The notes: a model not told the origin generated them from the letters alone. A stretch of DNA of 64,000 nt from Syntrophobacteraceae bacterium (GCA_003165235.1 PLSV01000024.1:1-64000); one strand, 5' to 3'. Shown: positions 19,363-30,477, counted from the first letter of the stretch. Numbers and translations are program-made.

Positions 19363-22300
19363 CCAATCCTTCGCGACATACGGAATGGCTTTCTCTCGTC
19401 GAGGTCTCGGGGCCGTTCCTCGCCGTCCCCGTCCTGGAGAAGGCGTTTCCCCAGGGGTTGGATGTCGTCGAAACCCCGAGACGCCAGCATCTCCGTGCAG
19501 CCTACGAGGAATGGTGCGATGCGGTAGAGGAAGAGGACCCGCTGCTTCCCGATCTCCACCGCGAGTGGGTTCGACTCGTGTTCACGGAAATCCTCGAATA
19601 CGACAGCGCGACATTGAAGACGGACGCCGGTACCGCCGCGGTATACACCGTGACCTCTCCGGAGCGGACCGAGTCGTTCCAGGCAGATTGGTTGATCGTA
19701 TCCCCTTCCGACGGGAAGCCTCGCCTATTCGTTTCCATACAACCTCCCGGAACCGATATCGAGAAGGTCCGCAAGGACGACAGATGGCCTGCCTCGCTTC
19801 TGGAGCGAATGACCGTGCTTTGCCGAGCGCACGGTGTCCGGTTGGGTCTTATCACTGACGGCGAGCGGTGGATGCTGGTCAACGCACCCTCGGGGGCGAC
19901 GTCGAGCGATGCCTCCTGGTACGCGCGTCTGTGGTTCCAGGAGCCGGTCACCCTCAAGGCCTTCCAGTCCCTTTGGAGCGTGCGGCGTTGCTTCGGCCCG
20001 GCGGACGAAACACTCGAAGCACTGCTCGATAGGTCGCTCGAACACCACGAAGAGATCACCGACACCCTCGGCGAACAGGTTCGCCGTGCCGTCGAGGTAC
20101 TCGTTCAATGTCTCGACAAGGCCGACGCGGATCGCAACAGGGAGTTGCTGCGGGACGTCTCGCCAGCGGAACTTTACGAAGCCGGGCTGACAGTCATGAT
20201 GCGGCTCGTGTTCGTCCTTTGCGCCGAAGAACGAGGACTCCTGCTCTCGGGCGACCCCGTCTACGACGAGTGCTACGCCGTATCGACCCTGCGCGGGCAG
20301 CTCGCCGAGGAGGCGGATCGGCATGGTCCCGAGGTGCTAGATCGCCGTCATGACGCATGGGCGCGCCTTCTTTCGGTGTTCCGGGCCGTTCACGGCGGGG
20401 TCGAGCACGAGTCTCTTCGCCTGCCCGCCTTGGGCGGTTCCCTGTTCGATCCTGACAGATTCCCGTTTCTAGAAGGGCGACAGAAAGGCACGAGCTGGCG
20501 CGATTCCGGAGCAACCCCGCTTCCCATCGACAACCGCACGGTTCTTCTCCTGTTGGGCTCGCTGCAACTGCTCGAACAGCACGGCGGAGCCCTTCTGCTG
20601 TCGTATCGGGCACTCGACGTCGAGCAGATCGGCCACGTCTACGAAGGCCTCCTCGAACATACCGTCGCTCGTGTGCCGTCCGTGACCGTAGGCCTAGCCG
20701 GCTCGAAGAAAGCCAAGAATCCGAACCTTCCGCTTTCGGAGCTGGAATCGGCACGCATGGACGGCGAAGACACACTCGTCTCTTTGGTGAAGGAAACGAG
20801 CGAGCGCAGTGAATCGGCCATCCGCAACGCTCTCGCACGATCTATCGATGAAGCCGTCTTCGGTCGACTGCTTTCGGTCTGTGGGGGTGACACGACTCTC
20901 GCCGAACGTATCTGCCCGTTCGCCAATCTTCTCCGCACCGACGCATGGGATGACCCCATCGTTTATCGCGAGAGGGCCTTCATGGTCACCCTGGGAGCCG
21001 ACCGCCGGGAAACTGGCACGCACTACACTCCGAAATCGCTCACCGAAAGCATTGTGGAGACGACGCTGGAACCGATAGCTTATGTCGGGCCAGCCGAGGG
21101 GAAGCCACGGGAAGAGTGGCGGCTGAAATCTTCGGCTGGATTGCTCGACCTGAAGATCTGCGATCCGGCCATGGGTTCCGGAGCGTTTCTCGTCCAGGCC
21201 TGTCGATGGCTCGCCGAGCGGTTGGTCGTGGCTTGGGCCACCGAAGAGGCCGCCGGCAAGTTCATCACTGCCGACGGAGACGTCAAGGAGGATGCCGGCG
21301 AAGCCGACCCTATGCCCACGGCGCTGGACGAGCGGCTTCTCACTGCAAGACGGCTGATCGCCGAACGGTGTCTGTACGGCGTGGACGTGAATCCCCTCGC
21401 CGTCGAACTGGCCAAGCTGTCGATCTGGCTAGTTACTTTGGCCAAGGGGCGTCCTTTCGGTTTTCTCGACCATAACCTGCGCTACGGCGACAGTCTCTTG
21501 GGCATCCACCGCCTGGACCAGCTCACAAAACTTAGGATGGACACGGACGGCGGTCCCTACCAGCAGCGCATCTTCGGCCAGAACGTCTCCGGCTCGGTCG
21601 CCGAAGCTGTCGAAATCAGGAAGCGATTGCGAGCGATCCCGATCCGCGACATCCGCGATGTCGAGACCATGGCACGGCTGGACAGCGAGGCAAGGAAGAG
21701 ACTCGAAGCCGTCGAACTCGTGGCCGACGCCATGATCGGCGAGGTTCTGCGAGCGAACGGGAACGCTCGTGCCATTGATTCGGCTCTAGGTGTACTGGCT
21801 GTGAAGGCTGGCGCTTTCTTGGACGGCAACGAGGAAATGGGCAGGGGCATTGCCAGAGAAGCGCGCAAGGCGCTGTCTGTTGAACTACCCAAAGACAAGC
21901 CGCCTCGAAAGCCTTTCCACTGGCCTCTGGAGTTCCCGGAAGTATTCCTGAGTAAGGATGATCTATTCGACGCGATGATGGGAAATCCACCTTTCATTGG
22001 CGGACGACGCATGCGGGGAGCCATTGGTGATGCGATGATGACCTGGCTTGCGGCCACATGGCCTCATTCGAGCATGAATGCCGATTACTGTGCCTTCTTC
22101 TACTTAAGGGCAGCCACATTGATTAAAGCTTGTGGTGGCTTTGGTTTTCTTGCTACGAAAACTATTGGGCAGGGTGACACTGCTCGTACGGGATTATCAC
22201 ATCTTGTGGACAAAATGGGCTGTACTATACGATATGCACTCTCGTCTTTTGTCTGGCCTGGGACGGCATCCGTTATAGCTGCGCTTGTTGTTGGGTATAA

Positions 22301-23366
22301 AGGTCATTGGGGCGGTGTAAAAATCCTTGACCAACGCAAGGTCGGATTTATCTCCCCTGTGCTTGACGATCAAGGCGGGTGGGGCGAAGCTTTGCGATTG
22401 CCAGGAAATATCCCGAAAAGCTTTCAAGGTTCAGTTTTGGTTGGAATGGGCTTTGTCCTCACTCCTGAAGAGGCAAGGGAATATATTGCCCTCAATGAGG
22501 ATAATCGCCTTGTAATCAAGCCCTACTTGAGTGGTGACGATCTTAACTCCCACCCTGAACAGAAGGCGAGCAGATGGGCAATTGATTTTCGCGATTTTCC
22601 TGTGGAAGAGTGCGACGAAAAGTGGCCTGAGTTGATGGAGAGAATTCGTCGCCTTGTCAAGCCGCAAAGAGATGCCACGCGGCGAGAAGCACATCGAAGG
22701 TATTGGTGGCATCACGGTGATAAACGTCCCGCCCTGTACAATCGCATAAAGCAACGCTCAGAAGTGTTTGTTCAAGCCAGAGTAACAAAATACGTCGCGG
22801 TCATTAGCGTTCCTGCAGCCCAAGTTTTTCACGACAAAGTATACGTTTTTGACTTGAACAGCTATGCGAATTTTTCGGCCCTACAGTGTTCTTTTCATGA
22901 TGCATGGGTTAGACGTGGCAGTTCAACCGTTGGAGAAACTCTTAACTACACCCCTTCGGATTATTTTGACACTTACCCTTTCTTGCACTTGGACGATTCG
23001 GATCTTCATCTTATTGGAGAGCAATATCATAGTTTCAGAAGAACGATCATGCTCGACAGCAATGAAGGGCTCACCGATATGTACAATCGATTCCATGATC
23101 CAGAAGTATCGGCTGAGGATATTTGCCAGCTTCGCCAGTTGCATACAGGTATGGACAGGGCTGTGGCGCTCGCTTATGGATGGCGTGATCTTGATCTCCA
23201 TCATGGCTTTCAAGAAACCAAACAAGGCATACGCTTCACTATCTCGGAAAAATCGAAAATCGTGGTACTCCAACGTCTCCTTGAACTAAACCATATGCTC
23301 TATAAGGAGGAGGTTCGATTAGGAATGCGTCCAATTAAATCGAAGAGGATGTCTTCCGGTCGGTAG
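19359..23366 (+). CDS. drmMI: DrmMI-like adenine-specific DNA methyltransferase
   Basis: KICDPAMGSGAFLVQACRWLAE and DAMMGNPPFIGG (NPPF); 1335 aa; ATGA overlap with drmD. Confidence 0.85.
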   Translation: MTNPSRHTEWLSLVEVSGPFLAVPVLEKAFPQGLDVVETPRRQHLRAAYEEWCDAVEEEDPLLPDLHREWVRLVFTEILEYDSATLKTDAGTAAVYTVTSPERTESFQADWLIVSPSDGKPRLFVSIQPPGTDIEKVRKDDRWPASLLERMTVLCRAHGVRLGLITDGERWMLVNAPSGATSSDASWYARLWFQEPVTLKAFQSLWSVRRCFGPADETLEALLDRSLEHHEEITDTLGEQVRRAVEVLVQCLDKADADRNRELLRDVSPAELYEAGLTVMMRLVFVLCAEERGLLLSGDPVYDECYAVSTLRGQLAEEADRHGPEVLDRRHDAWARLLSVFRAVHGGVEHESLRLPALGGSLFDPDRFPFLEGRQKGTSWRDSGATPLPIDNRTVLLLLGSLQLLEQHGGALLLSYRALDVEQIGHVYEGLLEHTVARVPSVTVGLAGSKKAKNPNLPLSELESARMDGEDTLVSLVKETSERSESAIRNALARSIDEAVFGRLLSVCGGDTTLAERICPFANLLRTDAWDDPIVYRERAFMVTLGADRRETGTHYTPKSLTESIVETTLEPIAYVGPAEGKPREEWRLKSSAGLLDLKICDPAMGSGAFLVQACRWLAERLVVAWATEEAAGKFITADGDVKEDAGEADPMPTALDERLLTARRLIAERCLYGVDVNPLAVELAKLSIWLVTLAKGRPFGFLDHNLRYGDSLLGIHRLDQLTKLRMDTDGGPYQQRIFGQNVSGSVAEAVEIRKRLRAIPIRDIRDVETMARLDSEARKRLEAVELVADAMIGEVLRANGNARAIDSALGVLAVKAGAFLDGNEEMGRGIAREARKALSVELPKDKPPRKPFHWPLEFPEVFLSKDDLFDAMMGNPPFIGGRRMRGAIGDAMMTWLAATWPHSSMNADYCAFFYLRAATLIKACGGFGFLATKTIGQGDTARTGLSHLVDKMGCTIRYALSSFVWPGTASVIAALVVGYKGHWGGVKILDQRKVGFISPVLDDQGGWGEALRLPGNIPKSFQGSVLVGMGFVLTPEEAREYIALNEDNRLVIKPYLSGDDLNSHPEQKASRWAIDFRDFPVEECDEKWPELMERIRRLVKPQRDATRREAHRRYWWHHGDKRPALYNRIKQRSEVFVQARVTKYVAVISVPAAQVFHDKVYVFDLNSYANFSALQCSFHDAWVRRGSSTVGETLNYTPSDYFDTYPFLHLDDSDLHLIGEQYHSFRRTIMLDSNEGLTDMYNRFHDPEVSAEDICQLRQLHTGMDRAVALAYGWRDLDLHHGFQETKQGIRFTISEKSKIVVLQRLLELNHMLYKEEVRLGMRPIKSKRMSSGR

Positions 23367-23451
23367 CCAGAAAAAAGAGGCAAGCGATGACTCCTTTCTA
23401 CCGGGACGAGCCTGGAGAAATCATGGAAATTAAATTTTTGGAGAAATTCAC

Positions 23452-26400
23452 ATGCCGGGTGAGAATGATGACAAGAAGGACACAACGGCACTGCCAACCG
23501 CGTCTATGATTGCGGCGTGGATTGTCGTTCTCGGTGCGGAAGCCCGGTTCAAGGGATTCTTGATAACTGTGGATCGCAAATCTTCTGCCCCCCGAGGAGT
23601 TCGGGAGGGCGATGCCCTCCTGATCGTCGGAGAAGGGTCCGGCAGCCCCGAGGTTATGTGTTTCGCACGCATCTACCGTGTACGGGATGGATTGGACAAA
23701 ACCACATTACTTCTCGACGGGCTCCTTCCTGTCGAGCCTGGCAGGTTTCTGAGCGATTGGGGAATTCAGCCGGAGACGGCAGCGGTAACCCGATTGGAAT
23801 GGCCATTGTTCGAGGCTGCCTTGAGGGCGGTTCGTGGTATCGAGTTCTCCGCGCTTCCCGTTCTCGACGGAAAAACACCCCAGCAACAAGCGTATATCAG
23901 AGACTTGCTCCAGTCGTCGGTCGAAGACGATCTTCTTGGACCTGCCGACGGTCCATATGAAGAAATCATTGGCATGAGCGTGCGGGACCGATACTTGGTC
24001 GGTAAGCTCGCTCCACCCGACACGCGAGTCCCGGACGATCAGGTGGAGGAATTGCCGGATGCGGCCACCGGCGATCCGGAAGGCGACGACAGAGAGGCCG
24101 ACGCATCCACCAGCCAATCCTTGGTGCCGTCGTCTTTCGGTTTTACGTTCTGCGTTGACGAATCGGCCAAAACCATCGAGATTCGCGCCCATTGGGGCAG
24201 GTACGAGCGCACCGAAAGCGAGCGGATCGACAAAAGGACCGAGAAGCCTTTTCGCTGCTGGAAGCGAATCCCTTCGGGCGGCGGGGCGACTGTTCCGCTG
24301 GGCCGCAAGATCGTCACCCCGATTGTTCTGGATCGCTCATGTCCCGATGTGGTTGTCCAGGGAACCATCGGCGATCCACTTCCGAACGGGGACCGGCTGA
24401 TGACTCTCTTTCTGGTGAACAATCAAGCCAAGCCGGTTCAAAACCAAGACTTGGCTTGGGTATTCCAGCCCGAACTTGCAGTGCGGGACCCCGAAGTAAG
24501 GGCGATCTTTCGGCGCAGGCCCTTTCTTTCAGATACCGGCTCGGACGAGGAGCGCGAAGCGCTGGAAATGATTTACCGGCGGAGAGTGGAGTTCGCCGTT
24601 GGACACGGTGTTTCCGTCCATGCGACCCCTTCGGTCGACGATCCGGAACGGGCTGTGGAGGTTAGGACCAGCGTGTTGCCACGGTACGAGGTTTCGGTAA
24701 CGGAGACGCCGGGAACAGCTCCGGAAGACCGGCCCGCCATGGTTCGGCTCGTCGCGGACGGATCCCTCGACATGCTGCGTCTTGCGGAAATGGAACGCGG
24801 CGACCTGGTTGCCACCCTTGGCGCCCTGGCGGAGGATTACGCCGCCTGGATCGGAGAACGGAGATCAAGAATCGGAATCGACGTGCAGGGATTCGACTCC
24901 TCGGCGACGGCGGCCTTGGATCGATGCGAATCGATTCTCCAAAGACTTCGAGAAGGGATCGGGGTACTGGAAACGGATGAAGCGGCACTCGAAGCGTTCC
25001 GCTTCGCCAACCGCTCAATGGCCTCTCAACGTGTACACAGTGTATATTCTCTCCGTGTACGACGCGGGGAAACTCTCGATCTCGCGAGTGTCGACGTTCC
25101 CGAAAACCGGTCGTGGAGACCGTTCCAATTGGCTTTCATTCTGTTGTCGGTTCCCGCTCTGGGGAATCCCGTTCACCGTGACCGGACCGAACCGATAGAG
25201 GCCTACGCAGACCTCTTATGGTTCCCGACCGGCGGCGGGAAAACAGAGGCCTACCTAGGCGTTGCTGCTTTCACCATGGCGATCCGCAGACTGCAAGGCG
25301 ACCTCGGCGGCCTCGACGGGAGTCGAGGATTGGCCGTGATTATGCGCTACACGTTGCGATTGCTCACCATCCAACAGTTCCAGCGAGCCACCACCTTGAT
25401 GTGCGCAATGGAGGTACTGAGACGAGCGGACACGGCCAAGTGGGGTACCGCGCCTTTCACAATCGGGCTTTGGGTGGGGCAGCGCGTGACGCCCAACACC
25501 ACTGAAGAAAGTCACGAGGCAATAGAGCGGGAACGGGATGGAAAGTTCGGAACTGGTTCAACACCGGCACAGCTCACTGTCTGCCCTTGGTGCGGCTCCG
25601 AGATCGTTCCGGGGCGCGACATCAGGGTGGTCCGGGACATCGGCCGGACCTTCATCTATTGCGGTGACAAATACGGAAATTGCGAATTCGGAAAGATCAA
25701 GTCACCTGACCTCGGCTTGCCGGTGGTCGTGGTGGACGAGGAGATATATCGTCATCCGCCCTCCATGTTGATCGCCACTGTTGACAAGTTCGCAATGATG
25801 GCCTGGCGCGGTCAGGTGAGAACCTTGTTCGGAAGAGCGTCCTCGGAATGTCCACGACACGGTCTTCTCTGGCCTGGGGCGGATTGCACCGGCAATCACA
25901 AGAAGAAAGGAACGTTGCCCGCGACGACAGTCCGAAATATCGAGCCAATCCGGCCACCGGACTTGATCATCCAGGACGAGTTTCACCTCATAAGCGGACC
26001 GTTGGGGACTATGATAGGTCTGTACGAGACCGCCGTGGACGAACTTTGCGCCTGGACACTGGACGGGAAAACGGTGAGACCGAAGATCGTCGCCTCCACC
26101 GCCACAGTTCGAAAGGCCGAGGAGCAGGTCAACAATGTCTTTCTTCGCAGGGTAGCGGTTTTTCCTCCCCACGGCATCGACGTGGAGGACAACTTTTTTT
26201 CCGTCCAGAGATCGATCTCGGAAAAGCCCGGCCGTCGTTACATGGGCATCTGTTCGCCTGGAAGTTCACGGCCAGCGATCCTCATCCGCGTCTACGTGGC
26301 TCTGCTCACCGCTGCTCAGTCCTTGTTCGAACGATTCGGGCAGGCAGCCGACCCATACATGACCTTGGTCGGCTATTTCAATTCGTTGCGTGAACTGGGA

Positions 26401-27330
26401 GGAATGCGTCGGCTCGCGGAAGACGACGTCCAAACCCGTTCTTACCGCGTCCAGATGAGCGACGTATCACGGCCGGGACTGCGCCAACGTTCTATTCGAA
26501 ATGTTGACGAGCTCACCTCCCGCGTCTCGAACAAGGAAATCCCGAGAAAACTGGACCAATTGGAGGTCAAATTCAAGGCAAGCTGGGCCAAGGGTGAAAC
26601 TAGGGCGATCGATATCGTCCTTGCATCGAACATGCTTTCGGTCGGTGTGGACATAAACCGCCTAGGCCTAATGGTGGTCAATGGGCAACCCAAGAATACT
26701 GCGGAATATATCCAGGCGACCAGCCGTGTCGGCCGTGTCTTTCCAGGTCTGGTCTGTACCGTGTTGACCTGGTCTCGACCGCGCGACCTTTCCCACTACG
26801 AGACTTTCGAGCACTACCACGCGACCTTCTACAAACATGTCGAAGCTCAATCGGTCACGCCCTTCGCGCCCAGGGCACTGGATAGAGGTCTGATGGGAAC
26901 GATAATGAGCGTCTTTCGGCTCGTGTACGACTCGTTGAACCCCAATCTCGGCGCTCAAACGCTCGATAACTCGGGAAGACCGGAGGCATCCGCAGTCAGG
27001 GTGGTGGTCTCCGATCGTGCTTGGAAGGTGAAGGACAAAGCCGCTCGACAGCGGGTGGACACGATGGTGGCGGATCGCGTCGATCGTTGGGTGAAAGAAG
27101 CGGTCAAGCCGGGGCGTAGACTCGGCTACGAGACGGAGCGCGGTCAAGGAGACGTCGCGGCGCTGTTGAAGAAACCGGGAGCGACGGCCTGGGATGAATT
27201 CACCGTGCCCTTCTCGATGCGGGAGGTCGAACCCGGCGTTCGTCTGGTCATGGACGTAGCGAAACTGGCCGATCCTCCACAGTGGCGAGCCAGGGCGAGA
27301 GATGCCAAAAGCGACGGAGGTGAGGCATGA
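23452..27330 (+). CDS. drmA: DrmA-like DISARM helicase
   Basis: DLLWFPTGGGKTEAYLGVAAF, LIIQDEFHLISGPLG, VASTATVRKAEEQ, LASNMLSVGVDINRLGLMVV..EYIQATSRVGR. Confidence 0.9.
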   Translation: MPGENDDKKDTTALPTASMIAAWIVVLGAEARFKGFLITVDRKSSAPRGVREGDALLIVGEGSGSPEVMCFARIYRVRDGLDKTTLLLDGLLPVEPGRFLSDWGIQPETAAVTRLEWPLFEAALRAVRGIEFSALPVLDGKTPQQQAYIRDLLQSSVEDDLLGPADGPYEEIIGMSVRDRYLVGKLAPPDTRVPDDQVEELPDAATGDPEGDDREADASTSQSLVPSSFGFTFCVDESAKTIEIRAHWGRYERTESERIDKRTEKPFRCWKRIPSGGGATVPLGRKIVTPIVLDRSCPDVVVQGTIGDPLPNGDRLMTLFLVNNQAKPVQNQDLAWVFQPELAVRDPEVRAIFRRRPFLSDTGSDEEREALEMIYRRRVEFAVGHGVSVHATPSVDDPERAVEVRTSVLPRYEVSVTETPGTAPEDRPAMVRLVADGSLDMLRLAEMERGDLVATLGALAEDYAAWIGERRSRIGIDVQGFDSSATAALDRCESILQRLREGIGVLETDEAALEAFRFANRSMASQRVHSVYSLRVRRGETLDLASVDVPENRSWRPFQLAFILLSVPALGNPVHRDRTEPIEAYADLLWFPTGGGKTEAYLGVAAFTMAIRRLQGDLGGLDGSRGLAVIMRYTLRLLTIQQFQRATTLMCAMEVLRRADTAKWGTAPFTIGLWVGQRVTPNTTEESHEAIERERDGKFGTGSTPAQLTVCPWCGSEIVPGRDIRVVRDIGRTFIYCGDKYGNCEFGKIKSPDLGLPVVVVDEEIYRHPPSMLIATVDKFAMMAWRGQVRTLFGRASSECPRHGLLWPGADCTGNHKKKGTLPATTVRNIEPIRPPDLIIQDEFHLISGPLGTMIGLYETAVDELCAWTLDGKTVRPKIVASTATVRKAEEQVNNVFLRRVAVFPPHGIDVEDNFFSVQRSISEKPGRRYMGICSPGSSRPAILIRVYVALLTAAQSLFERFGQAADPYMTLVGYFNSLRELGGMRRLAEDDVQTRSYRVQMSDVSRPGLRQRSIRNVDELTSRVSNKEIPRKLDQLEVKFKASWAKGETRAIDIVLASNMLSVGVDINRLGLMVVNGQPKNTAEYIQATSRVGRVFPGLVCTVLTWSRPRDLSHYETFEHYHATFYKHVEAQSVTPFAPRALDRGLMGTIMSVFRLVYDSLNPNLGAQTLDNSGRPEASAVRVVVSDRAWKVKDKAARQRVDTMVADRVDRWVKEAVKPGRRLGYETERGQGDVAALLKKPGATAWDEFTVPFSMREVEPGVRLVMDVAKLADPPQWRARARDAKSDGGEA

Positions 27331-29180
27331 GCACCTATCTCGTAGGGCAAGTCCGGCCGAGTCAGTTGCTCTGGACTTATGGGCCGGGTGCCCTCATAGA
27401 TCTTCCGAACCTGTCGGTAGTGACGATGGGGTTGGATCGCTGGGACGTCAATCAATGTCTGCCGGTGGAGGAAGCCAGACTGCTCGCGGCGGTTCGCCGC
27501 GTCCTCGGTCCGCAGGTAGAGCGTCTGCGAGTGCCTCCCTTCGTGCGTGAAGAAGGTGCCAGTCCAATGTCTGCGGAGGGCAAGATCGGTGTACCTGTCC
27601 GGCCTTTTCCGAGGTGGTTGCGTTGCGTGAAATGTGGATTGTTGGCGGAATTCGACTCCGGCCTGTTCGACATCAAACCATCTCCCTATCGTCCCGAACT
27701 GACTCATTTCGTGCATTCCAACTGCGAAAAGGGAAAGAACGCTGACGCGGTTCCGGCCAGGTTTATGTTGGCCTGCAGGAACGGGCATCTCGACGATTTT
27801 CCCTGGCACTGGTTTGTACACGGGGGTCCATCGGAATGTCGAGGGACACTGCGTTTCTTCGAAAGCGGAGCGTCGCTCCAGACCGAGAATCTCTGGGTGA
27901 AATGCGATGGATGTGAAACTCCGGCGCGATCCCTTGTCCACGCCTTCGGCCGGGAAGCCCAGGAGAATCTTCCTGCCTGTAGGGGGAGGCACCCGCATCT
28001 CGACATCTTCGATGCATCGTGCCAAGAACCTCCCCGCGCAGTGCTACTCGGGGCGACGAACAGTTGGTTTCCCGTCTCTCTTTCTGTATTGGCCATTCCT
28101 CTGGAGAGGAACCAATTGAGCCAGCTTGTCCTCGATGGCTGGGAATACTTCGCAGACGTGGAATCGACCGATGAACTGAAAGTCGTGATCAAGACCCTGG
28201 TAAAGAGCGGAAGCCTTCCGGGAATCGAACGATTCGACTCCAAAGACGTGTGGCGGTGTGTCCAGGAACGAAAAGAAGGCAAGGGCGGTGAATCGGTCAT
28301 TACGGAGGGCGATCTCAAGATTCCCGAGTGGGAAGTGTTGACGGCGCCGACGCCTCCGACCGATTGGCCGCAGTTCATGAGTCGCCCTGAGCCTGCCCCG
28401 CCTTCGTATTCAGGAAAAATAGCCAGTGTTCTGCTGCTTGAAAGGCTACGGGAAGTGAACGCGCTGATCGGTTACACTCGTGTGGAGGCCCCCGAGGAGA
28501 CTGCCGATCCGGACGAACGTCCACCGATGGCGGCGTTGTCGCGTGGACGACCCGACTGGGTTCCCGCTTGTGAGGTGCATGGCGAAGGCATTTTCATCCG
28601 ATTCGACGATGGAGCGGTGCGAAGCTGGGAAACTCTTGCTGCCGTGCAACGACGTAGCGACAGACTCGAAGCCGGGCACAGAGGATGGCGAAATGCCCGC
28701 GGATTGGACCCCAACAAAGGTTACCCAGGCATACGCTACGCCATGATCCACACGTTCGCCCATCTCCTAATCCGCGAGCTGGCCCTCGAGTGCGGATACA
28801 ACGCGGCCAGTATCCGGGAGCGTATTTACGCGAGTTCGGACCCGGACTCACCGATGGCCGGCGTCATCATCTACACGGCCGCTGCAGATTCGGACGGTAC
28901 GCTCGGCGGGTTAGTGGAACTCGGAAAGTCGGAGAATTTGGGACGGCTGATCGAACAGGCGCTCGAACGCGCGTTCATTTGTTCGTCGGACCCGCTATGT
29001 TCGGAACACAATCCAGGTGTCGATCGTTCCCTGCACGTCGCATCCTGTCATGCTTGTACTTTCGTAGCGGAGACCTCGTGCGAGCGAGGAAATCGATATT
29101 TGGACAGAGCATTGCTCGTGAACACCTTCGAGTGCCGGAATACCGCGTTCTTCGGGAAACGAGGCGACGGCAGTGAATGA
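27327..29180 (+). CDS. drmB: DrmB-like protein (DUF1998)
   Basis: IHTFAHLLIRELALECGYNAASIRERIYAS...GVIIYTAAADSDGTLGGLVELG...CHACTFVAETSCERGNRYLDR. Confidence 0.9.
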   Translation: MSTYLVGQVRPSQLLWTYGPGALIDLPNLSVVTMGLDRWDVNQCLPVEEARLLAAVRRVLGPQVERLRVPPFVREEGASPMSAEGKIGVPVRPFPRWLRCVKCGLLAEFDSGLFDIKPSPYRPELTHFVHSNCEKGKNADAVPARFMLACRNGHLDDFPWHWFVHGGPSECRGTLRFFESGASLQTENLWVKCDGCETPARSLVHAFGREAQENLPACRGRHPHLDIFDASCQEPPRAVLLGATNSWFPVSLSVLAIPLERNQLSQLVLDGWEYFADVESTDELKVVIKTLVKSGSLPGIERFDSKDVWRCVQERKEGKGGESVITEGDLKIPEWEVLTAPTPPTDWPQFMSRPEPAPPSYSGKIASVLLLERLREVNALIGYTRVEAPEETADPDERPPMAALSRGRPDWVPACEVHGEGIFIRFDDGAVRSWETLAAVQRRSDRLEAGHRGWRNARGLDPNKGYPGIRYAMIHTFAHLLIRELALECGYNAASIRERIYASSDPDSPMAGVIIYTAAADSDGTLGGLVELGKSENLGRLIEQALERAFICSSDPLCSEHNPGVDRSLHVASCHACTFVAETSCERGNRYLDRALLVNTFECRNTAFFGKRGDGSE

Positions 29181-29949
29181 ATTATGGCAAGTCATCGCCG
29201 AACTCGGATTGGAATTGCATCCAGATCGAATCGCGGCCATCGCTTCGAAAATCGAATCGCTGGGGTCGTTGGAACAGTTCGCGTTGGTGAAGCCCGTCTT
29301 CGGTCCCAATGCCGACAAATACATGATTGGCCGTCTGGATTCGGCATGGCGCAACGCCGAGCAGGTCCGCCCCGGCGAATTGGCCGCCGCCCTGCGAGGG
29401 GCCTCCGCCACTGCGGTGCTGCACGAACGCCGTGGTTCCGTGGAAATGGTCTGGACCGGTCCCTCGACGGGGATGGTGCCCGTTCGACATACGGAACAGG
29501 TTCTCTGCGAGGTTATAGAGTCGGCTCGGAATCGATTGTTCATCGTGAGCTTCGTCGCATACGAGGTTGCTTCGATAACCAAGGCCCTGCAGGATGCGGT
29601 CGGTCGCCAGGTTCAAGTCGATGTTCTGCTAGAGTCTTCTACCGAGCACGGAGGAAAGGTCACGGTCGATTCGGTCCGGACGATGAAAGCGGTGATTCCG
29701 TCCGCGAGGGTTTACGTATGGTATGTCGGAACCGGAAAAAAGGGCGTGGCTCCCGTGACTGGATCTGTGCACGCGAAATGCGCCGTCTCCGACGGCAAGT
29801 TGGCGTTCATCACCAGCGCCAACCTTAGCACGGCGGCGATGGAGCGGAACATGGAACTGGGAGTTCTCGTAAGAGGCGGGCATCTGCCGGCCGAACTCCA
29901 CAGGCATCTCGAGGCCCTTGTGGCGACAGAAACGGTGGAACGAGTTTGA
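29173..29949 (+). CDS. drmC: DrmC-like phospholipase D-family protein
   Basis: VHAKCAVSDGKLAFITSANLSTAAMERNMELGV (HKD motif). Confidence 0.88.
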   Translation: MNELWQVIAELGLELHPDRIAAIASKIESLGSLEQFALVKPVFGPNADKYMIGRLDSAWRNAEQVRPGELAAALRGASATAVLHERRGSVEMVWTGPSTGMVPVRHTEQVLCEVIESARNRLFIVSFVAYEVASITKALQDAVGRQVQVDVLLESSTEHGGKVTVDSVRTMKAVIPSARVYVWYVGTGKKGVAPVTGSVHAKCAVSDGKLAFITSANLSTAAMERNMELGVLVRGGHLPAELHRHLEALVATETVERV

Positions 29950-30477
29950 ATGGATACGGTCGACAGTAAAACGAGATCACGGATCATGGCCAGCGTGGGC
30001 CAACGCAACACTGGTCCCGAGGTGTGTCTTCGCCGAGTTTTACATCGCCTTGGTCTTAGGTACCGACTTCACGACAGGAGCCTTCCAGGTTCTCCCGATT
30101 TGGTCTTTCCTCGTTTTCATGCCGTCATCTTCGTTCATGGATGTTTTTGGCATGTTCATGAGGGGTGCAAATTCGCCACCGAGCCATCCTCCAGGGAGGA
30201 TTTCTGACGCGAAAAATTCGAGACGAACCAGAAGCGCGATAGGAGGAACTACAAAACTCTCGAAGAGATCGGATGGAGGGTCCTACTCGTGTGGGCATGC
30301 GCTATTAAGGAGCGGAGGGGCTCTGAATTGGATGAACTGGGAGCCGAGGTTAAGAACTGGCTGACATCGGGAGGGCGGTTCGGAGAAATCGGCGATCCGG
30401 CAGTCCCATTGGTTCAAAGCCCAACGATGAACAGAGATGCCGGAGACCGACGTCATCCCAGAGGAAGCAAGAGATGA
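29950..30477 (+). pseudogene. vsr: Very-short-patch-repair endonuclease interrupted by one in-frame TGA (30205-30207)
   Basis: MDTVDSKTRSRIMASVGQRNTGPEVCLRRVLHRLGLRYRLHDRSLPGSPDLVFPRFHAVIFVHGCFWHVHEGCKFATEPSSREDF-*-REKFETNQKRDRRNYKTLEEIGWRVLLVWACAI, same frame on both sides; * sits at the W of the conserved FW. Confidence 0.85.

Noticed and set aside
27144-28378. Minus-strand ORFs antisense to drmA/drmB
   Set aside because: No domain signal; shadow ORFs of strongly coding + strand genes.
30202-30210. Selenocysteine codon in vsr
   Set aside because: The aligned residue is a conserved Trp, not Cys/Sec, and TGG to TGA is the simplest explanation; only listed as something to exclude.
30289-30477. 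Separate 62-aa ORF after vsr
   Set aside because: Same frame as vsr and aligns with the Vsr C-terminus; it is the downstream part of the interrupted gene.
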